Origin: Gammaproteobacteria bacterium
GTDB lineage: Bacteria; Pseudomonadota; Gammaproteobacteria; Steroidobacterales; Steroidobacteraceae
Direction of reading: 5' to 3'
Length of the DNA stretch: 56,068 nucleotides
Assembly: GCA_013289615.1 (NCBI GenBank)
Contig: JABCZO010000027.1
Span: forward strand, 1-56,068
The notes beneath the pieces are model-generated. The model searched no databases. It was not told the DNA's origin and saw nothing but the letters and a program-made list of their open reading frames with translations. Both the position numbers and the translations under genes were made by a program. Below are positions 1-10,709 of the stretch, piece by piece. Positions within the stretch are counted from its first letter, which is position 1; the number at the start of each line of letters is the position of its first letter.

Positions 1-761
1 GGCTGCTCGGCTGCCCGCTCGACGTCGGCCGGCGCGACGTCGTTGCGCCGCTCGCCCGGCGGAAACCGGATCGTTACGCTCACATTGCGACCACCGCCGT
101 CCCGAATATTGCTCACACCACTGTATTCGCGCAACTCGTGCGCCTGCTTGTCATAGGCGACATCGATGTGCGGCAGCGCAAAGCCGTACCAGCTCGCCAG
201 CTGCAGCCGGAACCAGCGCAATTCGCCGCCCGCGGCCGCCTCGTCGCGCAGCATGCGGGCGCTGAAATCGAGATAGCGCAGTTCGCTCGGCACCAGGAAC
301 GGCACCGGCGAGACGCCCGATCCACTGAGCGCGTCCCAATGCTCGCGCACGAAGGCATCAAATCCGGCGTCGATCACGGCATTGGGCGGCGGCGGCGAGG
401 GCAGCGACGCGCGGCGCTCCGGCGAGCGCGCATCGGCCTGCGCGAATACTTCCCTGCGCCCGTCGAGCGTGCGTACACCCTCGCGATAGCCGACCCGTGC
501 ATCGAACAGATCCACATCAGGGGTCGCCGCGCCAGGCGCCGCGTTGACGCGCTTGCGCACGAACGGCTCGCCATCGGGGCAGCTGTAAAGCACCAGTCGA
601 TGCTCGATCCCATCCTCGCTGTACAGCCAGTGCGCCTCCCGGTACAGCAGGCGATGGTCGCGAACGGCGTAGGCGTAGCCCTGGTAGTACTGTGCGGCCA
701 TGCAGCCGCCGGTGAAGCCGACCGCGGCCAGTCCGGCCATATAGCTGCGAGTGTGCTGCAT
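1..761 (-). CDS. hypothetical protein, 3' end outside the window
   Basis: An open frame starts at ATG 761 and runs without a stop to the left edge, so about 253 codons are visible and the C-terminus is missing. It begins with a short hydrophobic stretch (residues about 8-20, containing GFTGGC), which could be a weak lipoprotein or export signal but is not a clean lipobox. The visible part is soluble-looking, with a SPPPP stretch near the middle and a Trp/Tyr-rich region (LASWYGFALPHIDVAYD) followed by REYSGVSNIRDGGG. I do not recognise a family. It lies 68 bases downstream of purA on the same strand and may be the last gene of that operon. An alternative start is ATG 740. Function unknown. 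Confidence 0.6.
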   Translation of the reverse strand, partial: MQHTRSYMAGLAAVGFTGGCMAAQYYQGYAYAVRDHRLLYREAHWLYSEDGIEHRLVLYSCPDGEPFVRKRVNAAPGAATPDVDLFDARVGYREGVRTLDGRREVFAQADARSPERRASLPSPPPPNAVIDAGFDAFVREHWDALSGSGVSPVPFLVPSELRYLDFSARMLRDEAAAGGELRWFRLQLASWYGFALPHIDVAYDKQAHELREYSGVSNIRDGGGRNVSVTIRFPPGERRNDVAPADVERAAEQ

Positions 762-829
762 ATGCACAATAGTACGTCGGGCGCACGCCCGCGGATGCAC
801 CGGGCGCGAGCGGCGCCGGTTGCCGGCAT

Positions 830-2322
<1,493 letters not shown>

Positions 2323-2340
2323 GAGTCACCCTGAGGAAAT

Positions 2341-3207
2341 TCAGCGCCCGCTGGCGCTGTGCAGATACTTGAAGAATTCGCCGTCCGGTGCGATGACCAG
2401 GATATCGCCGTCGCGACCCAGGGTATTGCGGTACGCCTGCATGCTGCGATAGAAGGCCGCGAATTCGGGGTTGCGCGCATAGGCCTTGGCGTACGCGGCG
2501 CCCGCGCGCACGTCCGCCTCACCGCGTATGCGCTGCGCCTGGCGGGTGGCGTCGGCCAGAATCTCAGCCCGCTTGCGCTCGGCATCGGCGCGTATCTTTT
2601 CGGCGTCGGCGACGCCGCTGGCGCGCTGCTGCTGTGCCTGCGCGATCTGGCTCTGCTGCATGCGCTGGTAGACGGCGGTGGCGACGTCATCGGTCAGATC
2701 GATGCGCTGCAACTGCACATCGACCAGCTGAATGCCCAGTTCCCGGGCGGCGGCGCTGATATCGTTGAAGCCGGCCTCGCCCAGCGTGCCGCGCGGATCG
2801 GCGATCACCCGGGTCAGCGGCTGGCCGGCGACAGCACTCTTGAGGCGGTCGCGGGCAACGTCGGCGAGGCGCAGACCGGCCATCTCCTCATCGCCGCCGG
2901 TCACCTGGAAGAAGCGCACGGCGTCGAGCAGCTGCCACTTGACGTAGAAATCGACACTGAGCGCCTTCTGGTCGCGGGTCAGGAAGCTCTCGCCCGGATA
3001 GGCGCGCGTGAGAATACGCCGATCGAGAATATGCACCTCCTCCAGCGGCGATTTCAGATGCAGTCCCGGGCTGTACTGCGCAGCCTCGATCAGGCCGAAA
3101 CGCGTGCGCAGCGCGATCTCACCTTCACTGAGGATGTAACACGACCGCCACAGCAGCAGTGCGGCCACTGCAACGCCCAGCGCCATGAGCAGCCGCGCAG
3201 CCATCAA
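2341..3207 (-). CDS. hflC: HflC, modulator of FtsH protease
   Basis: HflC forms a large inner-membrane complex with HflK that encloses and modulates the FtsH AAA protease. The 288-residue protein has one N-terminal membrane helix (residues about 4-27) followed by an SPFH/prohibitin domain (from GEIALRTRFGLIEAAQYSPGLH onward). A long Ala/Gln/Arg-rich coiled-coil stretch covers about 190-245 (QRMQQSQIAQAQQQRASG, then ADAERKRAEILADATRQAQ). The start codon overlaps the hflK stop (ATGA), which supports coupled 1:1 synthesis. Nothing unusual in length or motifs. Confidence 0.95.
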   Translation of the reverse strand: MMAARLLMALGVAVAALLLWRSCYILSEGEIALRTRFGLIEAAQYSPGLHLKSPLEEVHILDRRILTRAYPGESFLTRDQKALSVDFYVKWQLLDAVRFFQVTGGDEEMAGLRLADVARDRLKSAVAGQPLTRVIADPRGTLGEAGFNDISAAARELGIQLVDVQLQRIDLTDDVATAVYQRMQQSQIAQAQQQRASGVADAEKIRADAERKRAEILADATRQAQRIRGEADVRAGAAYAKAYARNPEFAAFYRSMQAYRNTLGRDGDILVIAPDGEFFKYLHSASGR

Positions 3208-4421
3208 CGATCCACCCGTTCGCGGCCACGCTCGCCCGGATCCGGACGCTCGCCGCTGCCGGGGCCGGCCGTGGGCAGCGCGCCGGCGGCGGAGGCAGCA
3301 CCCGCGACCCCTGCGGTGGCCCCTGCGGCGGCCCCTGCCGCGCCGGCGGCGGCATTTGCGGCGCCCGGTGCGGCGAGGCCGGAGCCGGCAGGCATCGCGC
3401 CCGGCGTCACGGCACGCACCGCCTCGACAAGCTTGTCGAGCGGCAGGTAGAGGATGCTGCCGTTGCCGTTTTTTGCGTCGATGACGATCTTGCGCGAGCG
3501 CGTCAGGATGCTCTCCATGGTGTCAATGTAAAGCCGACTGCGTGTTACCTCCGGCGCCTGCGCATAGGAGAGCGCGAGCTGCGTGAAGCGCTCGGCCTCG
3601 CCATCCGCGTTTGCCACGGTCTGTGCCGCGTACACCTGTGCATCCGCCAGCTGACGCTGCGCCGCGGCCTGCGCCTTCGGCACGATGTCATTGGCAAAGG
3701 CCTGAGCATCGGCGATCGCCCGCTGGCGATCCTCGCCGGCCTTCTCGGCATCGCGCTGCGCGGACAGGATCGCGTCCGGCAGCTGCACGTCGGTCATGTT
3801 GACGCCGGTAACGGTAATCCCGGCGCGATAGCCGTCGACCAGCTGCTGCATGCGGGCGCGCGCGTCGGCGGTGACTTTGCCGCGTGCATCGCCGGCGAGC
3901 AGCGAGGCCATGTCGTGCAGCCCGACCAGTTCTCGCAGCACCGTTTCCGCGCACTGGCCCAGGGTCAGCTGCGGGTCGCGCAGCGCATACAGATACTGCG
4001 CCGGATCGTTGATCCGGTACTGCACCGACCAGCCGATCTCGACCAGGCTCTGATCGGCGGTCAACATCAGGCCCTTCGAGTCCAGCGCCTGGATGCCGGC
4101 AACGTTCAGCTTCTGCATGCTCTCGATCGGCCACGGCCAATGCCAGCCATGTCCGGGCTGTTCGATCTCATGGTACGCGCCGAAGCGCTGCACCACGCCC
4201 CGCTCGGAGGCCTCGATCTGGTAGTAGCCGCTCGCGAGCCACACCGCGGCCACCAGCAGCAGTAGCGCCGATGCCGCGGTGCCACGGCCGCTGCCAGGTC
4301 GCCACAAGCGCCGCACGCGCTGCTGCCAGCGCCGCAGCATCTCGTCCAGCGACGAATCGGGCGGAGCGCCGCGCGGTGGCGGCTGCCTCGATTTATCTTC
4401 GCCGGGCTGATTCCATGCCAT
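3204..4421 (-). CDS. hflK: HflK, modulator of FtsH protease
   Basis: HflK is the partner of HflC in the HflKC-FtsH complex. The 405-residue protein has a Pro/Arg-rich cytoplasmic N-terminus (MAWNQPGEDKSRQPPPRG), a membrane helix at about 49-66, and an SPFH domain beginning YYQIEASERGVVQRFGAY. A helical region with repeated Ala/Gln follows (KAGEDRQRAIADAQAFAND). The C-terminus is an unusually long Ala/Gly/Pro-rich tail from about residue 345 to 395 (AAGAAGAAAGATAGVAGAA), then an Arg-rich end. That low-complexity tail is longer than in Escherichia coli and is probably disordered periplasmic sequence. The gene starts 9 bases after hflX. Confidence 0.95.
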   Translation of the reverse strand: MAWNQPGEDKSRQPPPRGAPPDSSLDEMLRRWQQRVRRLWRPGSGRGTAASALLLLVAAVWLASGYYQIEASERGVVQRFGAYHEIEQPGHGWHWPWPIESMQKLNVAGIQALDSKGLMLTADQSLVEIGWSVQYRINDPAQYLYALRDPQLTLGQCAETVLRELVGLHDMASLLAGDARGKVTADARARMQQLVDGYRAGITVTGVNMTDVQLPDAILSAQRDAEKAGEDRQRAIADAQAFANDIVPKAQAAAQRQLADAQVYAAQTVANADGEAERFTQLALSYAQAPEVTRSRLYIDTMESILTRSRKIVIDAKNGNGSILYLPLDKLVEAVRAVTPGAMPAGSGLAAPGAANAAAGAAGAAAGATAGVAGAASAAGALPTAGPGSGERPDPGERGRERVDR

Positions 4422-4430
4422 AGCTTGAGG

Positions 4431-5795
4431 TCAGTAGGGCAGCGTCGCGATCAGCGGCACTGCGTCCGATTCTAGGTACGGCTCCGGCGGGGTACAAGCC
4501 GCCAGCGCCGGAAGCGGCTGTGGTTCCAGCAGCTGCACGCCGGGCTGCGCCGCCCAGCCGGCCAGTTCCGCCGCCGGCAATTCGACCAGCAGTTCGATCG
4601 CCCCGTCCGCAAGTGTGCGCTCGTCGCGCACCACGCCGGCGGCATGCAGCCGCGCCCGCAGGCCACCTGCGGCCGGCGGCAGGTGCATCCACAGGCGCTG
4701 CACGCGCAGACCGAGGCGCTCGCCGATGGCCTCGCGCAGCAGGTCTAGCCCCAAGCCGGCCGACGCGCTGATCCACGCCACGGATGGGTTGCCATCGGCG
4801 CTGCGTTCCAGCCGTGCATCGAGCTCGAGCCGATCGATCTTGTTGTACACCCGCAGCTGCGGAATCCCGCCCGCGCCGATCTCGTCGAGCACGGTGTCGA
4901 CCTGATGCATGTGCTCATCGCGCCGCGAATCGCTGGCATCGACGACGTGCAGCAACAGATGCGCTTCGCGCGCTTCCTGCAGCGTCGATTGGAACGCGGC
5001 CACCAGCTCGTGCGGCAACTCGCGGATGAATCCAACCGTGTCGGCCACCACCACCGGCGAGCCGCCTGGCAGGCGCAAGCGCCGCACGGTCGGATCGAGC
5101 GTGGCGAACAGCTGGTCCGCGACGTAGACCTCGCTGCCGGTCAGCGCGTTGAACAGCGTCGACTTGCCGGCGTTGGTGTATCCGACCAGCGCCACCGACG
5201 GCACCGGGATCTCGGCACGCGCACTGCGGCCGGTGGCGCGCTGTTGCTGCAGACGCTCGAGGCGGTGCGACACCGAGCGCATCCGGGCGTTGAGCAGCCG
5301 ACGATCGGTCTCGAGTTGCGTTTCGCCAGGACCGCCGCGCATGCCGATGCCGCCCTTCTGGCGCTCAAGGTGGGTCCAGCCACGCACCAGGCGGCTGGCT
5401 TGATGCTTGAGCTGCGCCAGCTCGACTTCCAGCTTGCCCTCAAAGCTGCGCGCACGGCGCGCAAAGATATCCAGGATGAGCCCGCTGCGATCGAGCACGC
5501 TCACGCCACTCAGCAGCTCGAGGTTGCGTTGCTGGCTCGGCGACAGCGGATGGTCGAACAGGATCAGCCCGGCATTCTCGGCGCGTGCCGCGGTTGCGAT
5601 CTCCTCGGCTTTACCGCTGCCGACGAAGAAGCGCGGATCCGGGCGCGAGCGCCGCCCGGTGATGGTGGCTACCGGAAGGGCACCCGCCGAACGCGCCAGC
5701 TGCTCGAACTCCTCAAGATCCTCGCGCTTGACCGGCCCGCCAAGCCCGAGGCGCACGAGTACGGCGCGCTCAGCGGCGCGCGGGCGTTCGAACAT
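4431..5795 (-). CDS. hflX: GTPase HflX, ribosome-associated
   Basis: HflX is a GTPase that binds the 50S subunit and splits stalled or heat-damaged ribosomes. In 454 residues it shows the N-terminal HflX domain (residues about 10-180, with GSGKAEEI, DHPLSPSQQRNLE and the glycine-rich loop GGIGMRGGPGETQLETDRR). The G domain has G1 GYTNAGKS at 205-212, G3 DTVGF at 252-256 and G4 NKID at 318-321. A C-terminal domain of about 100 residues follows. It lies 21 bases after hfq and before hflK, the classical order, although HflX itself does not act on FtsH. Confidence 0.96.
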   Translation of the reverse strand: MFERPRAAERAVLVRLGLGGPVKREDLEEFEQLARSAGALPVATITGRRSRPDPRFFVGSGKAEEIATAARAENAGLILFDHPLSPSQQRNLELLSGVSVLDRSGLILDIFARRARSFEGKLEVELAQLKHQASRLVRGWTHLERQKGGIGMRGGPGETQLETDRRLLNARMRSVSHRLERLQQQRATGRSARAEIPVPSVALVGYTNAGKSTLFNALTGSEVYVADQLFATLDPTVRRLRLPGGSPVVVADTVGFIRELPHELVAAFQSTLQEAREAHLLLHVVDASDSRRDEHMHQVDTVLDEIGAGGIPQLRVYNKIDRLELDARLERSADGNPSVAWISASAGLGLDLLREAIGERLGLRVQRLWMHLPPAAGGLRARLHAAGVVRDERTLADGAIELLVELPAAELAGWAAQPGVQLLEPQPLPALAACTPPEPYLESDAVPLIATLPY

Positions 5796-5816
5796 GCCTC
5801 GGTCTGCTTCGGCGCA

Positions 5817-6089
<273 letters not shown>

Positions 6090-6213
6090 CTAGCTTTACT
6101 TTTCAATTGGGGTCGGTGTGCGCGCCGGAATCATGGTCAGAGCACTCGATCTGACGTGTCCCGTGGGGGGGAAGTTCATCTGCAGTTTATTCTAGCACTG
6201 CGCTCACAGGCGG

Positions 6214-7173
6214 TCATGCGCGAGCAGCGCTGTGTATGCTGCGCGCGACAATTGCCGCAAGTCCTACAGTGTGCGCCGGCAGCAACGTGATCGCCGGCTC
6301 GCGCCGCAGCCAGGTAAGCTGGCGTTTCGCGAGCTGCCTGGTCGCGATAATCGCCTGCCGCGCCGCCTCATCGAGGCTGAAGTTGCCCTCGCAGTAACGC
6401 CACAGCTGGCGGTAGCCCACCGCACGCACTGACGGCAGCTGCTCGCTCAGATCGCCGCGCGCATGCAGCGCTCGTACCTCATCCACCAATCCGGCCCGCA
6501 GCATCGCATCGAAGCGTGCGGCCAGGTGCCGACCCCAGTGGCTGCCCGACATCGGCAGCAGCCCATAGCGCAGCCAGCGGAATTCCCCGCGCGCGCCCTG
6601 AGTGCGCTGCTGCCAGTGCGAGATCGGCACGCCGGTGAGCCGGTACACTTCGAGCGCGCGCTGGATGCGCTGTGCGTCATGGCGGGCGATGCGCGCCGCG
6701 GCCGCCGCATCCACCCGTTCGAGCTCGGCGTGCAGCGCCGGCCATCCGGCGCTCGCCGCCTGCGCATCCAGTTCGCGCCGCAGCCCCTGCGAGGCCGGCG
6801 GCAGCGCCGCCAGGCCCTGGTACAGCGCGCGCAGATACAGCATCGTGCCGCCCACCAGCAGCGGCCATCGACCGCGTTGCTGGATGGCTGCGATGGCCGC
6901 ACGCGCATCGCGCACGAACTCTCCGGCCGAATAGCTCTGCGCCGGATCGCGGATGTCGATCAGGTGATGCGGCACGCGCGCCCGCGCTTCCAGACTCGGT
7001 TTGGCGCTGCCGATGTCCATGCCGCGATAGATCAGCACCGAATCGACGCTGATTATTTCCACCAGCAGCTCCGGCTGCAGCGCTGCGGCCAGTTGCAGCG
7101 CCAGTTCACTCTTGCCGCTGCCGGTCGGCCCGGTCAGCACCAGCACCGCCGGCGGCGCCGTGCCCGCATTCAC
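6214..7173 (-). CDS. miaA: tRNA dimethylallyltransferase
   Basis: MiaA transfers a dimethylallyl group to N6 of A37 in tRNAs that read codons starting with U. The frame is open far upstream into mutL, but GTG 7173, two bases after the mutL stop, gives a 319-residue protein of normal length with the P-loop TGPTGSGKS at about residues 14-22. Other family marks are SVDSVLIYRGMDIGSAKPS, HHLIDIRDPAQSYSAGEF, LLVGGTMLYLRAL and the C-terminal VRAVGYRQLW and TRQLAKRQLTWLR. Adjacent mutL and hfq fit the conserved operon. Only the start is uncertain. Confidence 0.94.
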   Translation of the reverse strand: MNAGTAPPAVLVLTGPTGSGKSELALQLAAALQPELLVEIISVDSVLIYRGMDIGSAKPSLEARARVPHHLIDIRDPAQSYSAGEFVRDARAAIAAIQQRGRWPLLVGGTMLYLRALYQGLAALPPASQGLRRELDAQAASAGWPALHAELERVDAAAAARIARHDAQRIQRALEVYRLTGVPISHWQQRTQGARGEFRWLRYGLLPMSGSHWGRHLAARFDAMLRAGLVDEVRALHARGDLSEQLPSVRAVGYRQLWRYCEGNFSLDEAARQAIIATRQLAKRQLTWLRREPAITLLPAHTVGLAAIVARSIHSAARA

Positions 7174-7175
7174 CC

Positions 7176-8978
7176 TCAGCGTCCCCGCAGGAACAGCTGA
7201 TCTATCTCGCGCAGCGACAGGCGCATCCAGGTCGGCCGGCCGTGATTGCATTGGCTGGCGCGCTCGGTCCGTTCCATCTGGCGCAGCAGCGCATCCATCT
7301 CGCTCAGGCTGAGCGCACGCTGGCCGCGGATCGCCGCGCGGCAAGCCATGCTGCCCAGGATGCGATTCGCAGCACCATCCAGGTGATGCGAGCCCGCCTC
7401 TCCGGTCAGTTCACGCCCGAGCTGCGCGATCAGGCCGGCGATATCGGTGCGCGCCAGCAGGGCCGGTACGCGTCGTACCGCCAGGCGCTCGGGTCCATGG
7501 CGCTCGATCTGGAATCCGACCCGATCGAATTCGGCCGCTTCGGCCAGCAGCGCATCGATTTCGTGCTCGCCGGCGGCGACGCTCAGCGGCTCGAGCAGCA
7601 GCTGCGAGGCGGGCGCGTCGCCCTGGTATTGCAATTTCAATTGCTCATAGATCACGCGCTCGTGTGCCGCATGGATATCGACCAGGATCAGTCCCTCACG
7701 GCTCTGCGCCAGGATGTACAGACCGTGCAGCTGCGCGATCGCTATGCCGAGCGGCTGCGGCTCGAGCTGCGGCTCGGCGGCCGCCAGCGACTGCGCGGCG
7801 CGGAAGCTGCTGCGCGCGTAGGCATCGGGCGAGCTCGCGCCGGGCAAAGCGTTGCCATAGGCCGTGCGCCGCTGGTCCGGGTCGAAGTGGCCGATGTCGA
7901 GAAGACCGGAATTGAATGGCAAAGTCGCGCTGGCGGGCGCCAGTGCCGGCTCCTGGGGAGCCTGGTGCACCGGCTGCGCCGGCCTGGTGTCCGCGAGTGC
8001 GCGTTCGACACTGCGGAACACGCCGTCGTGCACCGCACGGCTGTCGCGAAATCGAAGCTCGAGCTTGGTCGGATGGGCGTTGACGTCAACCTGGCGCGGA
8101 TCGAGGCTCAGATACAGCAGGTAGGCCGGGTGGCGGCCATGATAGAGCACGTCGCGATAGCCAAGGCGTACGGCATTGGCCAGCACGCGATCGCGCACCG
8201 CGCGCGCGTTCACGAACCAGAATTGCCGATCCGCCTGCGCGCGCGCGGCAGTCGGAAGACCTAGCCAGCCGAGCAGTTTCAACGCACCGGCGCTGTCATC
8301 GATCGCGAGCGCCTGACTGCGAAATTCGGCGCCGACAATCCGATCCACGCGCTGCTCGAACGCGGCACGCTCGTCGGCCGCCGGTAGCTCGAGGATATCG
8401 CGGCCGTTGTGCCGCAGGCGAAAGGCGACGGCCGGCTCCGACAGCGCCAGGCGTTCGACCTGGCGCAGGATGTGGCCGAACTCGGTGCTCTCGCTGCGCA
8501 CGAACCGGCGACGCGCGGGCACGTTGTAGAACAGATCGCGCACCTCGACGCTGGTGCCGGCCGGATGCGCCGCCGGCGCCAGCGCCGAGCGTATACCGCC
8601 TTCGACCTTCAATTCGTTGCCCTGCTCGGCGCCGCGGCTGCGCGAGAGCATGCGCAGGCGCGCCACCGAGCCGATCGATGGCAATGCCTCGCCGCGAAAG
8701 CCGAAACTGGCGATGCCTTCCAGGTCCTCGAGCGTCGCGATCTTGCTGGTGGCGTGACGCTCGATCGCGAGTGCAAGGTCGGCCGCATCCAGGCCGCAAC
8801 CGTCGTCGCGCACGCGAATAAGCGCCAGACCCGCGCGCTCGATATCGATCTCGATGCGCCGCGCGCCCGCATCGAAGGCGTTCTCGATCAGCTCCTTGAC
8901 GACCGAGGCGGGCCGCTCGATCACTTCGCCGGCCGCGATCTAATCGATCAGGTTGGCAGATAAGACACGTATCGTCAT
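7176..8978 (-). pseudogene. mutL: DNA mismatch repair protein MutL with an in-frame amber stop at codon 13
   Basis: MutL couples MutS mismatch recognition to the downstream endonuclease and helicase through its N-terminal GHKL ATPase domain. From ATG 8978 the frame reads MTIRVLSANLID, then TAG at 8942-8940, then IAAGEVIERPASVVKE without any shift. The stop sits exactly where the family has a near-invariant Gln (Gln13 in E. coli), so CAG to TAG is the simplest history. The rest is intact: ELIEN with Glu29 and Asn33, GFRGEALPSI, VDVNAHPTKLELRF, a linker, and the C-terminal domain with DIHAAHERVIYE and CNHGRPT. The longest stop-free reading begins at GTG 8924 (582 residues) and lacks the first 18 residues. 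A sequencing error, a true nonsense mutation, or re-initiation at GTG 8924 are all possible. Confidence 0.85.
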
Positions 8979-9036
8979 GCGCTGAAAGCCCGACAGGCAC
9001 CCACGGCCTGGTAGGGCCGCAGTGTACACACCGGCG

Positions 9037-9219
9037 CTATTCCGGGCGCACGCTGCCCAAGCCCATGCGCGCCAGCTCCGGGTGCCTGTCTATCCACTGG
9101 TGCTTGAGTGCGCCGGCGACATGCAGCAGCAACAGGCCGAGAATCATCCAGGCTCCCGCCGCATGCACGCCGACGAAGCGCTCATGCATGGCCTTCTGAA
9201 ACGGATCCTGCTCTAGAAA
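9037..9219 (-). pseudogene. C-terminal remnant of a cytochrome b561 gene
   Basis: In the gap between amiC and mutL a minus-strand frame reads from about 9219 to a TAG at 9039-9037. It contains HERFVGVHAAGAWMILGL, then LLLHVAGALKHQWIDRHPEL and ARMG. This is the last membrane helix and tail of the di-heme cytochrome b561 family (pattern LxxLHVxAALxHxFIDRD), including the helix-4 heme-ligand histidine. The three preceding helices are absent: the same frame meets TGA and TAA inside amiC. The fragment overlaps the amiC stop by a few bases. An ATG at 9189 could start a 50-residue single-helix peptide, but a relic left by a deletion is more likely. Confidence 0.65.
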
Positions 9220-10676
9220 CCGCTGCGGGCAAGCACAACGCCGTTATCAGTGTCCTCACCGTGGGTGCGGGCGTACTGGCTACCGTCGGGCGGGAATTTG
9301 CGGAAATAGCTGTCGATGCCGCTGAAGATGGCCTCCGCCAGGCGCTGCTGCTCGGCCGGCGCGCACAGCTTGCGCTCCTCGCCGGCATTCGAGATATAGG
9401 CCGTCTCGACCAGCAACGAGGGCATGTAGGGCGACTTGAGCACCACGAACGCTGCCTGCTGAACTTCCCGCTTGCGCACGGCGCCGACGCGATCGAGCGC
9501 GCCCAGCACGCGGTCCGCGGCCTCGACGCTCTGCCCGATGTTCGCGTTCTGCTGGACGTCGAGCAGCACCGAGCGCACGTCCGGGCGCATGTTGGCGAGC
9601 GACAAACCGCCCTTCAGGTCGGCGGCATTCTGCTGCTCGGCCAGCGTTCGCGCCGCCTCGCTCGAGGCGCCACGCTCGGACAGGATGTAGACCGATGCTC
9701 CGGCTACTCCGCGGTCACGCACCGCGTCGGCATGGATCGAGACGAACAGGTTGGCATGCGCGGCCTGTGCCCGATCCATCCGATCGCGCAGCTCAACGAA
9801 ATAGTCCCCATTGCGCGTCAAGACCGCGTGCATGCCCGGCTCGCGATCGATGCGCGCCGCCAGCGCACGCGCAATCGCCAGCGTCACGACCTTCTCATGG
9901 GTGCCGAACTCACCGGTGGCGCCCGGATCGTCGCCGCCGTGGCCGGCATCCACCGCGACGATAATATTGTGTTCGCCCTGCGGCGCATGGGCTGCGCGCA
10001 CGCTCGGCGCCGGCTTCGATGCTGGCGCTGGTGCCGGCACCGGGGCGGGGCTTGCGGCCGTGGTCGCGGCAGCAGAGCTAGCGTTCGGCGCCGTCGCCTC
10101 AGCGGTCAAGGCCGCGGTAGCGGCGATGGCAGTGACTGTCGGTGTGGTTTCCGCTGCCCGCGGGTCTGCACCCGAGGAGGCCTGCGTGGGGCCGTCCGGC
10201 GCTCCCGCCAGCGCGATGCGCAGCTGGTAGCCATGGGGCCGCGCCTGGGACTGCAGCTGCGGCTGCAGTGGGGAGCGCAGTTCCACGACCAGTCGCAGCG
10301 CATGCCCAGCGCGCACGCCCGAGCGTACCGCCGCCACGACGGCACCCTCGGGCGGCTGTGGCAAGCTGGCGCGCCGCCGGGTAGCGGGCAGATCGATGAC
10401 CAGCCGCTCGGGATTCTGCAGCCGAAACACATGCTGCACGACCGGCGCCGACAGCGACAGCGTCAGCACCGCACCCAGGCGATCGGCCCGCAGCGCGATC
10501 CGATCCAGCTGAGCACTTCGGGCCAGATTCGGCGCGTTTACGGCCACCGCCGCCATGGCCACCAGCAGCATCCTGAGGGCACCACGACTGAGAGGCAGAC
10601 CGTAATCCTGGTTCAAGCTGTCGTTCCCCGCGTCTTTGCGCCCGCGGACTGTATGCCGACTGCCGATACATTTCAA
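9213..10676 (-). CDS. amiC: N-acetylmuramoyl-L-alanine amidase with AMIN domain
   Basis: This periplasmic zinc amidase cleaves the stem peptide from septal murein during cell separation. It has a signal-type segment (MLLVAMAAVAVNAPNLARSA), an AMIN domain for septal targeting (about residues 55-160), an Ala/Pro/Thr-rich linker (about 160-240) and an Amidase_3 catalytic domain. That domain carries the zinc ligands VDAGHGGDDPGA, a Glu in THEKVVTLAIA and FVSIHADA, and the catalytic Glu in LLVETAYISN. Starts at TTG 10676, TTG 10616 (preceded by GGGGAA) or ATG 10571 all keep the export signal; TTG 10616 looks best. The family includes AmiB and AmiC, and I cannot separate them firmly. The 3' end overlaps a b561 relic. 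Confidence 0.92.
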   Translation of the reverse strand: MKCIGSRHTVRGRKDAGNDSLNQDYGLPLSRGALRMLLVAMAAVAVNAPNLARSAQLDRIALRADRLGAVLTLSLSAPVVQHVFRLQNPERLVIDLPATRRRASLPQPPEGAVVAAVRSGVRAGHALRLVVELRSPLQPQLQSQARPHGYQLRIALAGAPDGPTQASSGADPRAAETTPTVTAIAATAALTAEATAPNASSAAATTAASPAPVPAPAPASKPAPSVRAAHAPQGEHNIIVAVDAGHGGDDPGATGEFGTHEKVVTLAIARALAARIDREPGMHAVLTRNGDYFVELRDRMDRAQAAHANLFVSIHADAVRDRGVAGASVYILSERGASSEAARTLAEQQNAADLKGGLSLANMRPDVRSVLLDVQQNANIGQSVEAADRVLGALDRVGAVRKREVQQAAFVVLKSPYMPSLLVETAYISNAGEERKLCAPAEQQRLAEAIFSGIDSYFRKFPPDGSQYARTHGEDTDNGVVLARSGF

Positions 10677-10709
10677 TATTAATTAGCGAGATACACGCTT
10701 AAGCTCAAC

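Noticed and set aside
8940..8942. Reassignment of UAG to an amino acid as an explanation for mutL
   Set aside because: amiC, the CHAD gene and the MFS gene at 37045 end at TAG in this window, so UAG serves as a normal stop.
9108..10682. A 524-residue plus-strand frame across amiC
   Set aside because: It lies fully antisense to the amidase, has Arg/Gln/His-rich shadow composition and no family features.
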